Made by a program: the position numbers and the translations under genes. From assembly GCA_021323855.1 (NCBI GenBank), contig JAJPKE010000015.1:302093-366092 (forward strand): 64,000 nt of DNA. Reading direction: 5' to 3'. Each line of letters begins with the position of its first letter. The stretch's first letter is position 1. Under the pieces are notes generated by a model, which saw nothing but the letters and a program-made list of their open reading frames with translations, made no database searches and was not told where the DNA came from. Origin of the DNA: Chloroflexota bacterium. GTDB taxonomy: Bacteria > Chloroflexota > Ktedonobacteria > Ktedonobacterales > JADMIN01. Of the stretch, positions 20,946 to 31,400 are shown piece after piece.

Positions 20946-21595
20946 CGAAGCATACCCTGCTGCTCTTCGATCTCGACGGCACGTTGACCGATCCCAAGCC
21001 GGGCATCACGCAGTCAGTGCAGTATGCGCTCGAACACATCGGCATTGTCGTGGATGACCCCGATACGCTGACGCCGTTCATTGGGCCGCCGCTGCTGGAA
21101 TCGTTCCAACGCTATTATGGCTTGAGCGCCGAGGACGCTATGCGCGCCGTTGCGTGGTATCGGGAGGCATACGCAGAAAAACGCTTCAGTGGCAATGCCG
21201 TCTATCCAGGCATTCCCAACCTGCTGGCGGCGCTAGGGGCGCAGGAAAAACGCCTGATGGTCGCTACCTCCAAGCCAACGAGTATGGCTGAAGAAATTCT
21301 CGCGCACTTCGCGCTCAGCAGCTTTTTCGAGCAGGTTATCGGCAGCTTCCTCGATGGCACGCGCACCGCCAAAGCTGAAGTCATTGCGCATGCGCTAAGC
21401 CTCGCGCCCAATATATCGAACGAGCAGGTTGCCATGATTGGCGACCGCGAACACGACATCATTGGCGCGCGTGCCAATGGGATTGATGCCATCGCCGTAG
21501 AATATGGCTATGGACCTCACGCTGAACTGGTCGCGGCGCAACCAACGTATCTGGCGCCAACAGTCGCTGACCTAGCAACCTTGCTGCTGGCGTAG
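20942..21595 (+). CDS. HAD-IA phosphatase, phosphoglycolate-phosphatase-like, 217 aa
   Basis: HAD motif I is LFDLDGTLTDPKPG, motif II VATSKPT, and motif III/IV MIGDREHDIIGARANG. Length and cap size match Gph/PpaX-type phosphatases that act on phosphoglycolate or pyrophosphate; the substrate cannot be chosen from sequence alone. Its start overlaps the stop of the C26 hydrolase, so they are co-translated. Confidence 0.8.
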   Translation: MTKHTLLLFDLDGTLTDPKPGITQSVQYALEHIGIVVDDPDTLTPFIGPPLLESFQRYYGLSAEDAMRAVAWYREAYAEKRFSGNAVYPGIPNLLAALGAQEKRLMVATSKPTSMAEEILAHFALSSFFEQVIGSFLDGTRTAKAEVIAHALSLAPNISNEQVAMIGDREHDIIGARANGIDAIAVEYGYGPHAELVAAQPTYLAPTVADLATLLLA

Positions 21596-21605
21596 TCGCT
21601 ATCAT

Positions 21606-21662
21606 GGGGAATCGTGGCAATAAATTGCCAGCGCGGGCCATGAGGAGGCTGAAGCCAGGATG
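21606..21662. repeat. Family-B repeat copy
   Basis: GTGGCAATAAATTGCCAGCG followed by GAGGCTGAAGCC. Related copies lie near 43350, 51430, 58490, 59200 and 61880. It separates the HAD gene from the next membrane protein. Confidence 0.6.
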
Positions 21663-21696
21663 ACATGTCGCTTGCCGCTACATTGGATATTGATCT

Positions 21697-22440
21697 ATGC
21701 AAACTGAAATAGATGAGCAGCGACAGGCAACTTCTGCATCGCTCGATGCGCCTATGGCGAAGCTACAGGTGCGACGGCTGACGGAGCTGGATGCTGCATT
21801 CGCTGGCTTCTATGCGTTGCTGATCGTCTGCCATCTCGTCGCTGCATGGCTGCGCACCGGCTGGCCCGGCGCTGTGCTGACCGATGCGCTGGCATGCCTC
21901 TATCTGCTGGCGCTGGCGGTACGTCTTTTATGGCGACCATTGCTCTTGCGGTTGCTGACGCTCGGATTGGTGGCGGGCGTCTGTGAGTTGGCGACGGATG
22001 CGGCGGGCGAGGGCGTTGCGCATTCGCTGAACTATCCGGCGGGCGAGCCGGTGCTCTGGGCCTCGCCGTTCTACATGCCGGTCTCGTGGATGGTCGTGCT
22101 GGCGCTGCTTGGCTACCTGGGCTGGCGGCTGCGTACCCTCGCGCCGCGTCCACCAATCTGGCTCAGCGCCATCATCTGTGGGTTGGTCGGCATGGCAACT
22201 GTGCCATTTTACGAGGAGATGGCCTATCGCGCTGGCTGGTGGCGCTATGTTCCGGCGCGCAACATCGGCCATACGCCGCTCTATGTGTTGTTCTTCGAGG
22301 GTGCTATTGCCGCGCTGCTCCCACTCATCACCGGCGCGCTCCTACGCAAGCCACTCCGCCATGCCGCATTCCTCGGCCTCGTCGCCGGCGCCTGGATGCC
22401 GGTCGCGGCCTTCATCGCGTGGTTTTTTCTCGGTCGTTGA
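21697..22440 (+). CDS. Integral membrane protein of unknown function, 247 aa
   Basis: Six to seven hydrophobic helices follow an N-terminal 30-residue cytoplasmic region. Conserved-looking polar residues sit within helices: CELATDAAGEG, PFYMPVSW, and FYEEMAYRAGWWRY. The last two recall carotenoid-biosynthesis-type membrane proteins, but the match is not firm. It ends shortly before the PadR promoter and is not part of that operon. Function unassigned. Confidence 0.6.
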   Translation: MQTEIDEQRQATSASLDAPMAKLQVRRLTELDAAFAGFYALLIVCHLVAAWLRTGWPGAVLTDALACLYLLALAVRLLWRPLLLRLLTLGLVAGVCELATDAAGEGVAHSLNYPAGEPVLWASPFYMPVSWMVVLALLGYLGWRLRTLAPRPPIWLSAIICGLVGMATVPFYEEMAYRAGWWRYVPARNIGHTPLYVLFFEGAIAALLPLITGALLRKPLRHAAFLGLVAGAWMPVAAFIAWFFLGR

Positions 22441-22451
22441 CACGCGAACCC

Positions 22452-22480
22452 TTGACAAGTCGCCGCGTATCAGTTACTAT
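22452..22480 (+). promoter_or_regulatory. Promoter of the padR operon
   Basis: A perfect TTGACA (22452-22457), 17-bp spacer and TACTAT (22475-22480), starting just after the preceding stop codon. Confidence 0.8.
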
Positions 22481-22491
22481 ATCGCCAGCAG

Positions 22492-22512
22492 ATATATCCA
22501 TGAATGATATAT
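22492..22512 (+). promoter_or_regulatory. Inverted-repeat operator, probable PadR autoregulatory site
   Basis: ATATATC-N7-GATATAT lies about 12 bases downstream of the -10, across the expected start of transcription. PadR regulators bind AT-rich dyads of this kind in their own promoters; the AT-rich dyad stands out in GC-rich DNA. Confidence 0.6.
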
Positions 22513-22551
22513 GTGTGAACGATCAGATTGTGGAGAAGGCAGAGTGGGCGA

Positions 22552-22929
22552 ATGAAGCAAACGGAACGTGCGCCTGAAGAGTTTTTGCCGCTGACGCCAG
22601 CGGTGTTTCATATTTTGCTTGCACTGGCAGACCGGGAGCGTCACGGCTACGGCATCATGCAGGAAATCGCCGGGCGGACGCAAGGGACGGTGCATATGGG
22701 TCCGGGAACGCTCTATGGGTCCATCAAGCGATTGCTGGCGGATGGGCTGATTGCTGTGGCGGCGGAACGACCGGACCCCGACCAGGACGATGAGCGGCGT
22801 CGCTATTATCGCCTGACCGACTTCGGGCGACGTGTGATGCAGGCGGAGGCGCAGCGGCTCGAACAACTGGTGCAGGTCGCGCGCGCCAAGCGTGTGCTTG
22901 GCGGCGCTGCGCAGATCGGAGGGCTGTAG
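22552..22929 (+). CDS. PadR family transcriptional regulator, 125 aa
   Basis: The winged-helix signature of PadR is plain: FHILLALADRERHGYGIMQEI, then GPGTLYGSIKRLLADGLI, then RRRYYRLTDFGRRVMQAEAQRL. The C-terminal dimerisation helix is short, as in the small subfamily-2 members. Start at ATG 22552 with GGAGAAGG upstream. It is the first gene of an operon whose second gene begins three bases after its stop. In many bacteria PadR is paired with a membrane protein carrying the same prefix domain as the next gene. Confidence 0.9.
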   Translation: MKQTERAPEEFLPLTPAVFHILLALADRERHGYGIMQEIAGRTQGTVHMGPGTLYGSIKRLLADGLIAVAAERPDPDQDDERRRYYRLTDFGRRVMQAEAQRLEQLVQVARAKRVLGGAAQIGGL

Positions 22930-22931
22930 CC

Positions 22932-23993
22932 ATGACGCACAAACCTCATATGCCTCAGCGTATATCGCCTGCCGAACGCTGCTATCGTCTGCTGCTGCTG
23001 CTCTATCCACATGCCTTTCGCCAGGCATACGGGCCGGAGATGATCCAGACGTTTCGGGATTGGCGACGTGATGCCCGGCGACACGGCGGCCTGCCAGCCA
23101 CCATCAAACTCTGGGGGCAACTGCTGGCGGACCTCGTGCGAACCGCGCCCATCGAGCATGTGCGCGCCGTCGCGCAACACCTCACACTGAAAGAGGAACC
23201 TGCCATGCTGAATACCTATCCGCATCTGCGGGTGGCCTCGCGCACGGATACCGGGCGGCTACGCGACCACAATGAGGACTGCCTCACCTATGTCATCCCC
23301 GATGACTCGCAGCGCATGGCGCGGAAAGGCGCGATCTTTGTTGTAGCTGATGGCGTCGGCGGGCACGACCGGGGCGAGGTCGCCAGCGATATCGTCGTGC
23401 GCACGGTGCAGCGCGCCTACTACGAGCAGGAAAACGCTGAGGATATCGCGGCGGCGCTCGTCCGCGCCATCCAGGCGGCCAATGCGGAGGTGACACGGCA
23501 GACGCCGCCCGGCTCACGCATGGCGGCGACCTGCACGGCGGCGGTCATCTGCGGCGATACCGCCTATATCGCCAATGTTGGTGACAGCCGCACCTATCTC
23601 TTGCGCGATGGCCAGGTGCAACAGATCACGCGCGATCATTCGCTGGTGGCAGAACTGATGCGCGCCGGTGTCTTGACCGAAGATCAGGCGCAGACACATC
23701 CAATGCGCCACTTCATCACACGCTCGCTGGGCGGTGGCGCGACCGTCGAGGTGGATGTCTTCCGTGAGCCGGTGCGTGAGGGTGATGTGCTGATTCTCTG
23801 CACCGACGGTCTCTACGGGTTGGTGGAAGCTGAGGAGATGGCGGCGATGGTTGCGCAGTACGGGCCGCAGGAGAGCGCGTTCCGTTTGATCGAGTGCGCC
23901 AATGAGCGCGGCGGACCCGACAATATTACGGCGGTGGTCGCGCAGATTGCCGATGTCACGCGGCTGTGGAAAGTTACGTCATGGAACGTGTGA
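22932..23993 (+). CDS. PadR-associated prefix domain fused to PP2C-type phosphatase, 353 aa
   Basis: Residues 10-75 (RCYRLLLLLYPHAFRQAYG, then FRDWRRDARRHGG) resemble the soluble prefix found at the N-terminus of PadR-linked permease proteins. From about residue 92 a complete PP2C phosphatase follows: RTDTGRLRDHNED, VVADGVGGHDRGE, TAYIANVGDSRTYLL, LCTDGLYGLV and RGGPDNITAVV, with the metal-binding aspartates present. An internal ATG at 23205 has AGAGGA seven bases upstream and would yield the phosphatase alone. PP2C enzymes oppose Ser/Thr kinases; one kinase gene lies at 35852. Confidence 0.85.
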   Translation: MTHKPHMPQRISPAERCYRLLLLLYPHAFRQAYGPEMIQTFRDWRRDARRHGGLPATIKLWGQLLADLVRTAPIEHVRAVAQHLTLKEEPAMLNTYPHLRVASRTDTGRLRDHNEDCLTYVIPDDSQRMARKGAIFVVADGVGGHDRGEVASDIVVRTVQRAYYEQENAEDIAAALVRAIQAANAEVTRQTPPGSRMAATCTAAVICGDTAYIANVGDSRTYLLRDGQVQQITRDHSLVAELMRAGVLTEDQAQTHPMRHFITRSLGGGATVEVDVFREPVREGDVLILCTDGLYGLVEAEEMAAMVAQYGPQESAFRLIECANERGGPDNITAVVAQIADVTRLWKVTSWNV

Positions 23994-24928
23994 GCGCCCA
24001 GCCCTACGCCAGCGCCGACCTCGAAGGTAGTGTGGCGCTGTTACGCGCCTGGCGTGTGGCCTGCGCGCCCGACCACGAGCTGACCACTGGACGGCTGCGC
24101 CTGCTGCTGATCTCGCGCTTGTGGGAGCCGGAGCGCAATGCGCGTCTCTGGCGCGACGAGGAGACGGGCGAACTACGTGGCTTCGTGGCGCTGTTACAAC
24201 GCTGGCAGCGCACGCCGCATCTCGGCCTGCTCCACATCGTGCATCCAGATGCGCCGGAGCCGCTACGCGACGAGCTATTCGCCTGGGCCGCCCAGCGCGC
24301 GGGCGACATAGCCACAGAATTAGGGCAGCCCGTCTCGCTTGGCGATAGTGTTCGCGAGGATGATGCAGCATACGCTGCGTTCCTGGAGGTGCAAGGTTTC
24401 GCGCGGCAGGACGGCGCGCATAACGTGCTGATGCGCTGCTCGCTGGAACGCCTGCTGCCAGATGTTGTGTTGCCCCAGGGCTACACCGTGCGCGAGGTGG
24501 CCGGAGAGGGTGAGATCGAAGCGTATACCGACCTCTACAATAGCGTCTCGTCACCGATGAGCGCAGAGCAGCGCCACATGCTGATGCGCTATCCGTCCTA
24601 TGATCCTCGGCTGCATCTGGTCGCCGTCGCACCGGATGGACGGCCCGCCGCTTTCTGCGAAGGGTCTGCCGACGCCGATGAATGGGCGCTGAGTGGTCTG
24701 CGTGGCGGCTGGGTCGAGCATGTCGGTACACATCCAGACTACCAGGGGCGCGGCCTGGGGCGCGCGGTAACGCTGGCCTGCCTGCATCGTTTGCAAGCGT
24801 TAGGCGCAACGCAGGCAACGTTGGTCACGCGCAGCGACAACGCCATCGCGCAGCACATCTATCGTTCGCTCGGCTTCACTATCTTCGCGCGTGAGTGGCC
24901 GTATACGCGCATGATTCCATTGCCATAG
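23981..24928 (+). CDS. Tandem GNAT acetyltransferase, 315 aa
   Basis: Two GNAT folds, the first degenerate; the second has the acetyl-CoA motif YQGRGLGRAVT near residue 250 and IYRSLGFTIF. ATG 23981 follows GGAAAG by seven bases and lies inside the end of the PP2C gene, so it belongs to the PadR operon by translational coupling. It resembles the third GNAT at 3373 in layout. Substrate unknown. Confidence 0.75.
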   Translation: MERVSAQPYASADLEGSVALLRAWRVACAPDHELTTGRLRLLLISRLWEPERNARLWRDEETGELRGFVALLQRWQRTPHLGLLHIVHPDAPEPLRDELFAWAAQRAGDIATELGQPVSLGDSVREDDAAYAAFLEVQGFARQDGAHNVLMRCSLERLLPDVVLPQGYTVREVAGEGEIEAYTDLYNSVSSPMSAEQRHMLMRYPSYDPRLHLVAVAPDGRPAAFCEGSADADEWALSGLRGGWVEHVGTHPDYQGRGLGRAVTLACLHRLQALGATQATLVTRSDNAIAQHIYRSLGFTIFAREWPYTRMIPLP

Positions 24929-25051
24929 TGATGCAGCCGCCTTTCCACTGAGTAGAGGTGGCGCTGGTGTCGTATTATACCAATACACACACACCAGCCG
25001 GCATCTTCGCCGCATACAAAGAGGTAGTGAGCGAAAGGCAATATCATCATC

Positions 25052-27076
25052 ATGGCTACTAAGGCTGCTAAGACGACCAGACCCGCTAAGGCTACGAAGA
25101 AGCAAGAACGCCGCCCCATGACGCTGACGCAGAAAATCCTGGCGCAGCACGCGGTTAGTCTCCCACGTCCCTGGGTGGAGACCGGCGACATGCTTCAGAT
25201 CAAGGTAGATTGGACGATTGCCAGCGAACTGGCCTGGAACGGCATGGACCGCACTTACACGCTGCTGGGCCGCCCCGCCATCAGCAACCCCGAACGCTTC
25301 TATCTGGCTCTCGACCATACCGTTGACCCAGTGACGCTGGCCAACGACGCCCGCACGCGCAAGCTGGCGGACCTCTCGCGCTCGTTCGCCAAAGAGAGCG
25401 GCATCAGGCACTTCTACGACGCTAATGTCACGATCATGCACACCAAGTTTTATCGTGATCTGGTGCAGCCGGGCGAAGTCGTGCTGGGGGCGGACTCGCA
25501 TACCAGTTCGCATGGCGGCATGGGCGCATTCGCCATCGGCCTGGGTGGCGCAGATATCACCGCCGCGATGGTGCTTGGCGAAACCTGGCTGGAAGTGCCG
25601 GAGGCCATCGCTGTCGAATATGAGGGCGAACCGGGCTTTGGCATCGGCGGCAAAGATATCATCCTGCGCACGCTCGGTGCGCTTGGCCGCAATACCGTGG
25701 CGATGGAGCGCAGCGTGGAGTATCGTGGCGAAGCGGCCAAAGCGTTCACGACGGATATGCGCTTCACCATCTGCAATATGACGGCGGAGTTCGGCGGCCT
25801 CAATGGTATCTTCGAGGCGAACGAACCTGTGGCCGAATGGCTGGCGCGGCGGCGGCGCGGTTATAACGACGGCGCGCTGTATTTCCGCGCCGACGACGAT
25901 GCGCCCTATGTCGCACATTATCCTATCAATCTAAGCGATCTGGCGCCGCAGGTGGCCAAGCCCTTCTCGCCGGATAACGTCTTCGACGTGACGGAACTCG
26001 CGGGCCAGCAATTGGATGGCGCGTTCATCGGCGCCTGCACCACCACCGAGGAAGAACTGGCGCTGGCGGCGCTAGTGCTGGATGCGGCGCTGAAAGCCGG
26101 CGAGAAACCAAAGCCGGTGGAGAGCGACCGGCGCATCGTCGTCCCTGGCGACCTCTGGATTGCCGACCACTTCAAGAAAGAGGGCCTCTGGTCCATCTAT
26201 GAGCAGGCGGGCTTTACCGTGGATGTGCCGAATTGCTCGATGTGCCTGGGCATCGCCAGCCGCAAAGCCGGCAAGGGCGAGGTCTGGCTCAGCTCGCAGA
26301 ACCGCAACTTCGAGAACCGCATGGGTGAGGGGTCACTTGCCTGGCTTGCCAGCGCCGCGACCGTCGCCGCCAGTGCGCTCTCGATGGAGGTACGTGATCC
26401 GCGCGCACTGCTGGAACGGGTGGACCGCGACCGGCTGGCGCAGATTCTCCAGCGCAAGATCACGCGCCGCATACCGGAAATCACCATCAGTGAGCCGGAG
26501 ATGCGCGTCGTGCCGCAGCAGAGCAGCGCGCACAAGGGCGCGAGCGCAGGCGGAACGGTCCGCGCGAAGGTGCAACGCTTCGGCGATTCGGTGGATACGG
26601 ACGCCATCATCCCTGGCGAGTTCTGCCATCTCACCGACTTGCAGGCGCTCGGTGAGAAGTGCTTCTATTACGTGCGGCCAGAGTTCCGCGAGCGTGCGAA
26701 GAACGGCGCGACCATCGTTGTCGCTGGCGAAGGCTGGGGCAGCGGCAGTTCGCGCGAGATGGCGGTTTGGGCGCTGCAAGGCGCTGGAATCCAGGCGGTG
26801 ATCGCGCGCAGCTACGCCTTCATCCACAAGCGCAATCTGGTCAACGAGGCGTTACCGTATCTCGTGGTGAAGGACGACGCTTTCTATGAGATTGCCAACG
26901 AAGGCGTGGAACTGGAGATTGATCTGGCGAGCGGCATCGTGCGCGATGTCGCCAGCGGGCGCGAGTTCCAGGCGCAGGTGCCAACGCCGATGATTCAGGC
27001 GCTGACGGCGGAGGGTGGCCTGGTGGCAGCGGTGCAGCGCCACGGCAAAGAGGTCTTCTCCGTGCTGACGGCCTGA
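25052..27076 (+). CDS. Aconitase-family hydro-lyase with fused LeuC- and LeuD-like domains, 674 aa
   Basis: The N-terminal 450 residues are an aconitase-type iron-sulfur domain: LGADSHTSSHGGMGAF, FIGACTTTEEE and NCSMCLG supply the three cluster cysteines. The C-terminal 150 residues are the swivel domain (GDSVDTDAIIPGEF, GEGWGSGSSREMAVWAL). At 674 aa it is much shorter than aconitase A/B and resembles a fusion of isopropylmalate-dehydratase-like subunits. It could be aconitate hydratase or another C4-C6 hydro-lyase; no leuB or leuA is nearby to favour leucine synthesis. A Lys-rich N-terminal tail (20 aa) is unusual. Confidence 0.85.
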   Translation: MATKAAKTTRPAKATKKQERRPMTLTQKILAQHAVSLPRPWVETGDMLQIKVDWTIASELAWNGMDRTYTLLGRPAISNPERFYLALDHTVDPVTLANDARTRKLADLSRSFAKESGIRHFYDANVTIMHTKFYRDLVQPGEVVLGADSHTSSHGGMGAFAIGLGGADITAAMVLGETWLEVPEAIAVEYEGEPGFGIGGKDIILRTLGALGRNTVAMERSVEYRGEAAKAFTTDMRFTICNMTAEFGGLNGIFEANEPVAEWLARRRRGYNDGALYFRADDDAPYVAHYPINLSDLAPQVAKPFSPDNVFDVTELAGQQLDGAFIGACTTTEEELALAALVLDAALKAGEKPKPVESDRRIVVPGDLWIADHFKKEGLWSIYEQAGFTVDVPNCSMCLGIASRKAGKGEVWLSSQNRNFENRMGEGSLAWLASAATVAASALSMEVRDPRALLERVDRDRLAQILQRKITRRIPEITISEPEMRVVPQQSSAHKGASAGGTVRAKVQRFGDSVDTDAIIPGEFCHLTDLQALGEKCFYYVRPEFRERAKNGATIVVAGEGWGSGSSREMAVWALQGAGIQAVIARSYAFIHKRNLVNEALPYLVVKDDAFYEIANEGVELEIDLASGIVRDVASGREFQAQVPTPMIQALTAEGGLVAAVQRHGKEVFSVLTA

Positions 27077-27144
27077 TTATTCTCACAGCATAGTAGCGGC
27101 TTTTGCGGCAGCAACAGCTAACGAAAGGGAAAGGCGACGCCATC

Positions 27145-27603
27145 ATGGCGAACATGGCAGGTGTCCATCTGGTACCGGGCGAGAACGAGGCGGCAGCGGA
27201 GGATATTACGCAACGACTGATCTCCTACAATCTTGCCCACACCTCGGCATTTCCAGCAGCGCCACAAGAGCCGCAACCGCTTCATCTCTTTGCCTATAGC
27301 GCCGAAGGTAAACTGATAGGTGGCCTTCTAGGCCGGACGCATGCCATCTCATTCTGGTTTGAGGTGAGCATTCTCTGGGTGGATGAGTCGCACAGGCATC
27401 GAGGTGTAGCGCGGCATTTGATGGAGCGGGCTGAGCAGGAGGCAACAACGCGGGGATGCACCTATGCGCGCCTGGCAACCTCAGACTATCAGGCGCCAGG
27501 ATTCTATGCCAGGCTGGGTTACGTTCCTTACGGAGAACTGGCAAACTGTCCGCCGGGAGAAACCGTCACCTACTTCTGGAAGGCTCTCGCCTCTAGCACG
27601 TGA
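27145..27603 (+). CDS. Single-domain GNAT acetyltransferase, 152 aa
   Basis: A compact GNAT domain with RHRGVARHLMERAE near residue 90 and the ending GFYARLGYVPYGEL, the pattern of small-molecule or peptide N-acetyltransferases. ATG 27145 follows GGGAAAGG. It converges with the Uma2 gene with only five bases between stops. Confidence 0.75.
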   Translation: MANMAGVHLVPGENEAAAEDITQRLISYNLAHTSAFPAAPQEPQPLHLFAYSAEGKLIGGLLGRTHAISFWFEVSILWVDESHRHRGVARHLMERAEQEATTRGCTYARLATSDYQAPGFYARLGYVPYGELANCPPGETVTYFWKALASST

Positions 27604-27608
27604 ATCGC

Positions 27609-28214
27609 TCAGGCAAAGAGCTTGGCCAGAGGATAGGTAAAGCCCGGCAGCGCATCCAGCCCATCGAGTGCATCAGTCTTTTCGAGCGTGGCGACCGGCT
27701 GGCTGGAACCCGGTCGCCAGACATCCACCTGCTGATATCTCGGCCAGATAATCCATACCAGCCGGACGCCTGTGGCGAGGTAACGTTGCGCTTTAGCCGC
27801 CATCTCTGGCCGGTACTGATTGGGCGAGACGACTTCTGCCGCGATATCAGGAGCCAGACGCCAGGCGCGCTTATATTCGACGGAATCACGCGCGGGAATA
27901 CGGTCGGCGCGCACGAAGGCCACATCGGGGGCCAGCGCCGTCTCGCCGGCATCGCCCGGCTGCGTGAGATCATACTCGCCGTCGGCTCCCGTCACTGCGC
28001 CCAGGTCGTTCGTCTCGATGAACATACTAAGCGCCGTTGCCAGGCGCACGGCAATACGTGAGGCTTCTCCACCGCTGAGAGGCATCCTGATGAGTCTCCC
28101 TTCAACCAACTCATACATCCAGCCGTCGTCTGGCAGGGCAAATAGCTCATCTATGGTCATCGGGCCAACATCAGGCACCACTTCGGCCCAGGGGGCAAAG
28201 GTATCGTGCGCCAT
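27609..28214 (-). CDS. Uma2 family (DUF820) restriction-endonuclease-like protein, 201 aa
   Basis: Recognised by TIDELFALPDDGWMYELVEGRLI at the N-terminus (in part), ALAPDVAFV, LAPDIAAEVVSPN and AAKAQRYLATGVRLVWIIWP. The PD-(D/E)xK residues E (in EVVSP) and K (in MAAKAQ) fit the family. Uma2 proteins are common in Chloroflexota and cyanobacteria; their role is unsettled and may be linked to mobile DNA. A TATACT at 28261-28266 on this strand is a likely -10. Confidence 0.8.
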   Translation of the reverse strand: MAHDTFAPWAEVVPDVGPMTIDELFALPDDGWMYELVEGRLIRMPLSGGEASRIAVRLATALSMFIETNDLGAVTGADGEYDLTQPGDAGETALAPDVAFVRADRIPARDSVEYKRAWRLAPDIAAEVVSPNQYRPEMAAKAQRYLATGVRLVWIIWPRYQQVDVWRPGSSQPVATLEKTDALDGLDALPGFTYPLAKLFA

Positions 28215-28417
28215 TGTCTCACCTCATCTCTCCCGCTTCTCAGCGCATCAGGTACTCTCTAGTATACAATTTCACCAGCCATAATTGGCCCCTGGCAGTT
28301 CGCTAGACCGCGTGCTACTCTCAGATGTGCAGCCTTTTTGGTGGCGTGAAGCCCGTGACCGGCACGGCTTCTGCTAGGCAGGCAGTGGCAACTGCATAGA
28401 GAGGGATTGGTATCGCT

Positions 28418-31400
28418 GTGGCCGACTTCACGCATCTGCATGTACATTCTGAGTACAGCCTGCTGGACGGGCAATCCCGCCTCAAAAAGCTGATCGCGGC
28501 AACGCAGGCGGGCGGCATGAATGCGCTGGCGTTGACGGACCACGGCGGCATGTATGGCTCGTTGGAGTTCTATAAAGCCTGCAAGAACGCGGGTGTCAAA
28601 CCTATCATCGGCTTAGAGGGATATTTAGCGCCGTCCATCGAGGAGAAGACCGGGCGTTATGAATACAATCACCTGCTGCTGCTGGCGAAGAATCAGGTCG
28701 GCTACCACAACCTGCTCAAGCTGACCACCATCGCCCATACACGCGGCTACCATTACCGTCCGCGCGTGGATAAGAAGGTGTTGGAGCAGCACGCGGAGGG
28801 GCTGATCGTCACCTCCGGCTGTCTCTCCGGCGAAATCCCTGAGTTGCTGCTCAAAGGCGACCTCAACGGCGCGCGGGCGGCGGCGCGCTGGTATCAGGAT
28901 GTCTTTGGGCCGGAAAACTTCTACATCGAGATTCAGGACCACAACGCGCCGGAGTCGCCGCAGGTCAAGCTCAATCCTATGCTTTATGATCTGAGCCGGG
29001 AGCTAGGCGCGCCGCTGCTCGCCACCAATGACCTGCACTATGTCGCCGCTGGTGACGCCAACGCGCAGGATGTGTTGCTCTGTGTGCAGACCGGCAAGAC
29101 GCTGGACGAACCCAAGCGCATGAAGTTCGACAGCCAGGAGTATTATCTCAAAACGCCCGATGAGATGGCGCGGCTCTTCCCCGAACTGCCGGAGGCGCTT
29201 TCCAACACGATGCGCGTGGCGGAGGAGTGTAACGTCGAGATCGAGTTCGGCGCGAATCTGTTGCCACACTATACGATTCCGCCGGAATACAAAGACCAGA
29301 ACGAATATCTCTATCACCTCTGCCTGGAAGGCATCAAGGAACGCTACGGCGAACTGAGTGAGGCGCTTCAGCGCAAGCTGGACTATGAGTTCAGCATCAT
29401 CACCGAGAAGCAACTCGTCTCCTACTTCCTGATTGTCTGGGATTACACCAACTATGCGCGCAGCCACGGCATGCGTTGCGTGGCGCGTGGCTCGGCTGCT
29501 GGCAGTCTGATTGCCTATGTACTGGGCATCACCAACGTTGACCCGATTCGCTACGATCTGCTCTTCGAGCGGTTTCTCAATCCCGAACGCTCCGGCTTGC
29601 CCGATATTGATATGGACTTCCCGGATGACCGGCGTGAAGAAGTCATCAGATATGTCGCAGATAAATATGGCTGGGACCGCGTGGGCCAGATCGTCACCTT
29701 CAATACGATGGCCGCCAAAGCCGCCGTGCGCGATGTTGGCCGTGTGATGGGCATGCAGGCGGAGGCCGACCGGGTGGCGCGGCTGATCCCCAGCGGTCCG
29801 AAGGTGACGATCTCCGGCTCGCTGGAAGGCGTGCGCGAACTGAAGCAACTCTATGACGCCAGCCCATCCATCAGGCAACTGGTGGACATGGCGAAAGCTC
29901 TAGAAGGCACGGTGCGCAGCACCGGCATCCACGCAGCAGGCGTCGTCATCTCACAGGTGCCGCTCGACGAGGTGGTGCCGATTCAACTGCGCGACTACAA
30001 AGACCCCTCGAATACCTGGCTCGTCTCGCAGTATGAGCAGATGCACATCGAGGACTTGGGCCTCATCAAGTTTGACTTCCTCGGCCTCTCGAACCTGACC
30101 ATCCTGATGAATTGCCAGAAATTCATCAAAGAGACACGCGGCATTGACCTCGATCTGGATCGCTTGCCCGATGACGACGCCAAGACATATGAACTGCTGG
30201 GGCAAGGCGAAACAACCGGCGTCTTCCAGCTCGAATCCGGCGCCATGCGAACCTATATCAAGGAGCTGAAGCCGACCTGCATCGAAGACGTAACGGCGAT
30301 GGTCGCGCTCTACCGCCCCGGGCCGATGGACTCGATTCCTCAATTCATCAAATCTAAACATGGCGAAGCGCAAATCAAGTATTTGCATCCGTTGCTGGAG
30401 CCGCTGCTACGCGAGTCGTATGGTGTGATCGTCTACCAGGACCAGGTGCTTCTGATTGCGGTGCAGCTTGCCGGCTTCTCTTGGGGTGAGGTGGACAAGT
30501 TCCGCAAGGCGATGTCCAAGAAGCTCACGGACGAGATGGCGAAGTATCGCGATAAGTTTATCAAGGGCTGCGCCAAGAACGGCATAGATGCCAAGATTGC
30601 CGAACAAATATTTGCGTTTATCGAGCCGTTCGCTGGTTATGGATTCAACAAGTGCGCTCACGGCTCCACAGAGATACAGCTTCCCGATGGCGGGCGTATG
30701 ACGCTCTCTGCCGCCTATCGCAATCCGCCTGCCGAGATTATGGCAATGTGGCCGGATGGGCGGATTCGCCCGCACAAGATCGCGCGCATCGTGCAGACTG
30801 GGCGCAAAGCGTTGCTCGAAATCCGCACGGCGTCTGGCAAATCCATCAAGGTGACGCCTGAGCATCGTCTGCTCACCACTGAAGGCTACCGTGAGGCTGG
30901 CGCGATGCTGGTGGGCACGGAACTCATCGTTGCGCCGAGGCGCGTCACCGAGAAGCAGCGCGCCGCACGACGAGCCTCGATGACCAGGCTGAATCGCAGC
31001 GAGGCGCAACGAGCCAAAGCCAGCGAGCGGATGAAAGCATATCAGGCGGCGCGCGACCCGGAAGAACAGCGCCAACATATGCTGGGGATGCACGAACTGC
31101 ATCCACATATCTCGCGTAGCGGCATGGCTGCCGCTCATGAGCGTATCAAGTGGCTCTATGCCAACGATCCTGAGTGGCGCGCGAGCATCATCACCAAATC
31201 CCTTGCCAATACTCGCGCCTGCTATGATACCGGCCCCGGCTATGGCAGATGCTCGATTGCCTCGAACGGCATGTGGTGCGCGAGCCAGCCGGAGCGCGAT
31301 ATGTGCGAGTGGCTGATCGAGCAGGGTATCGCGTTCGATATGCACAAAGTGCTGGCGAATGGACGCATCTGCGATTTCTATTTCAACGGCATCTATTGGG

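Noticed and set aside
25052..27076. Assigning the aconitase-family gene as leuC/leuD
   Set aside because: The fused layout and absence of other leucine genes do not support this over aconitate hydratase; left at family level.
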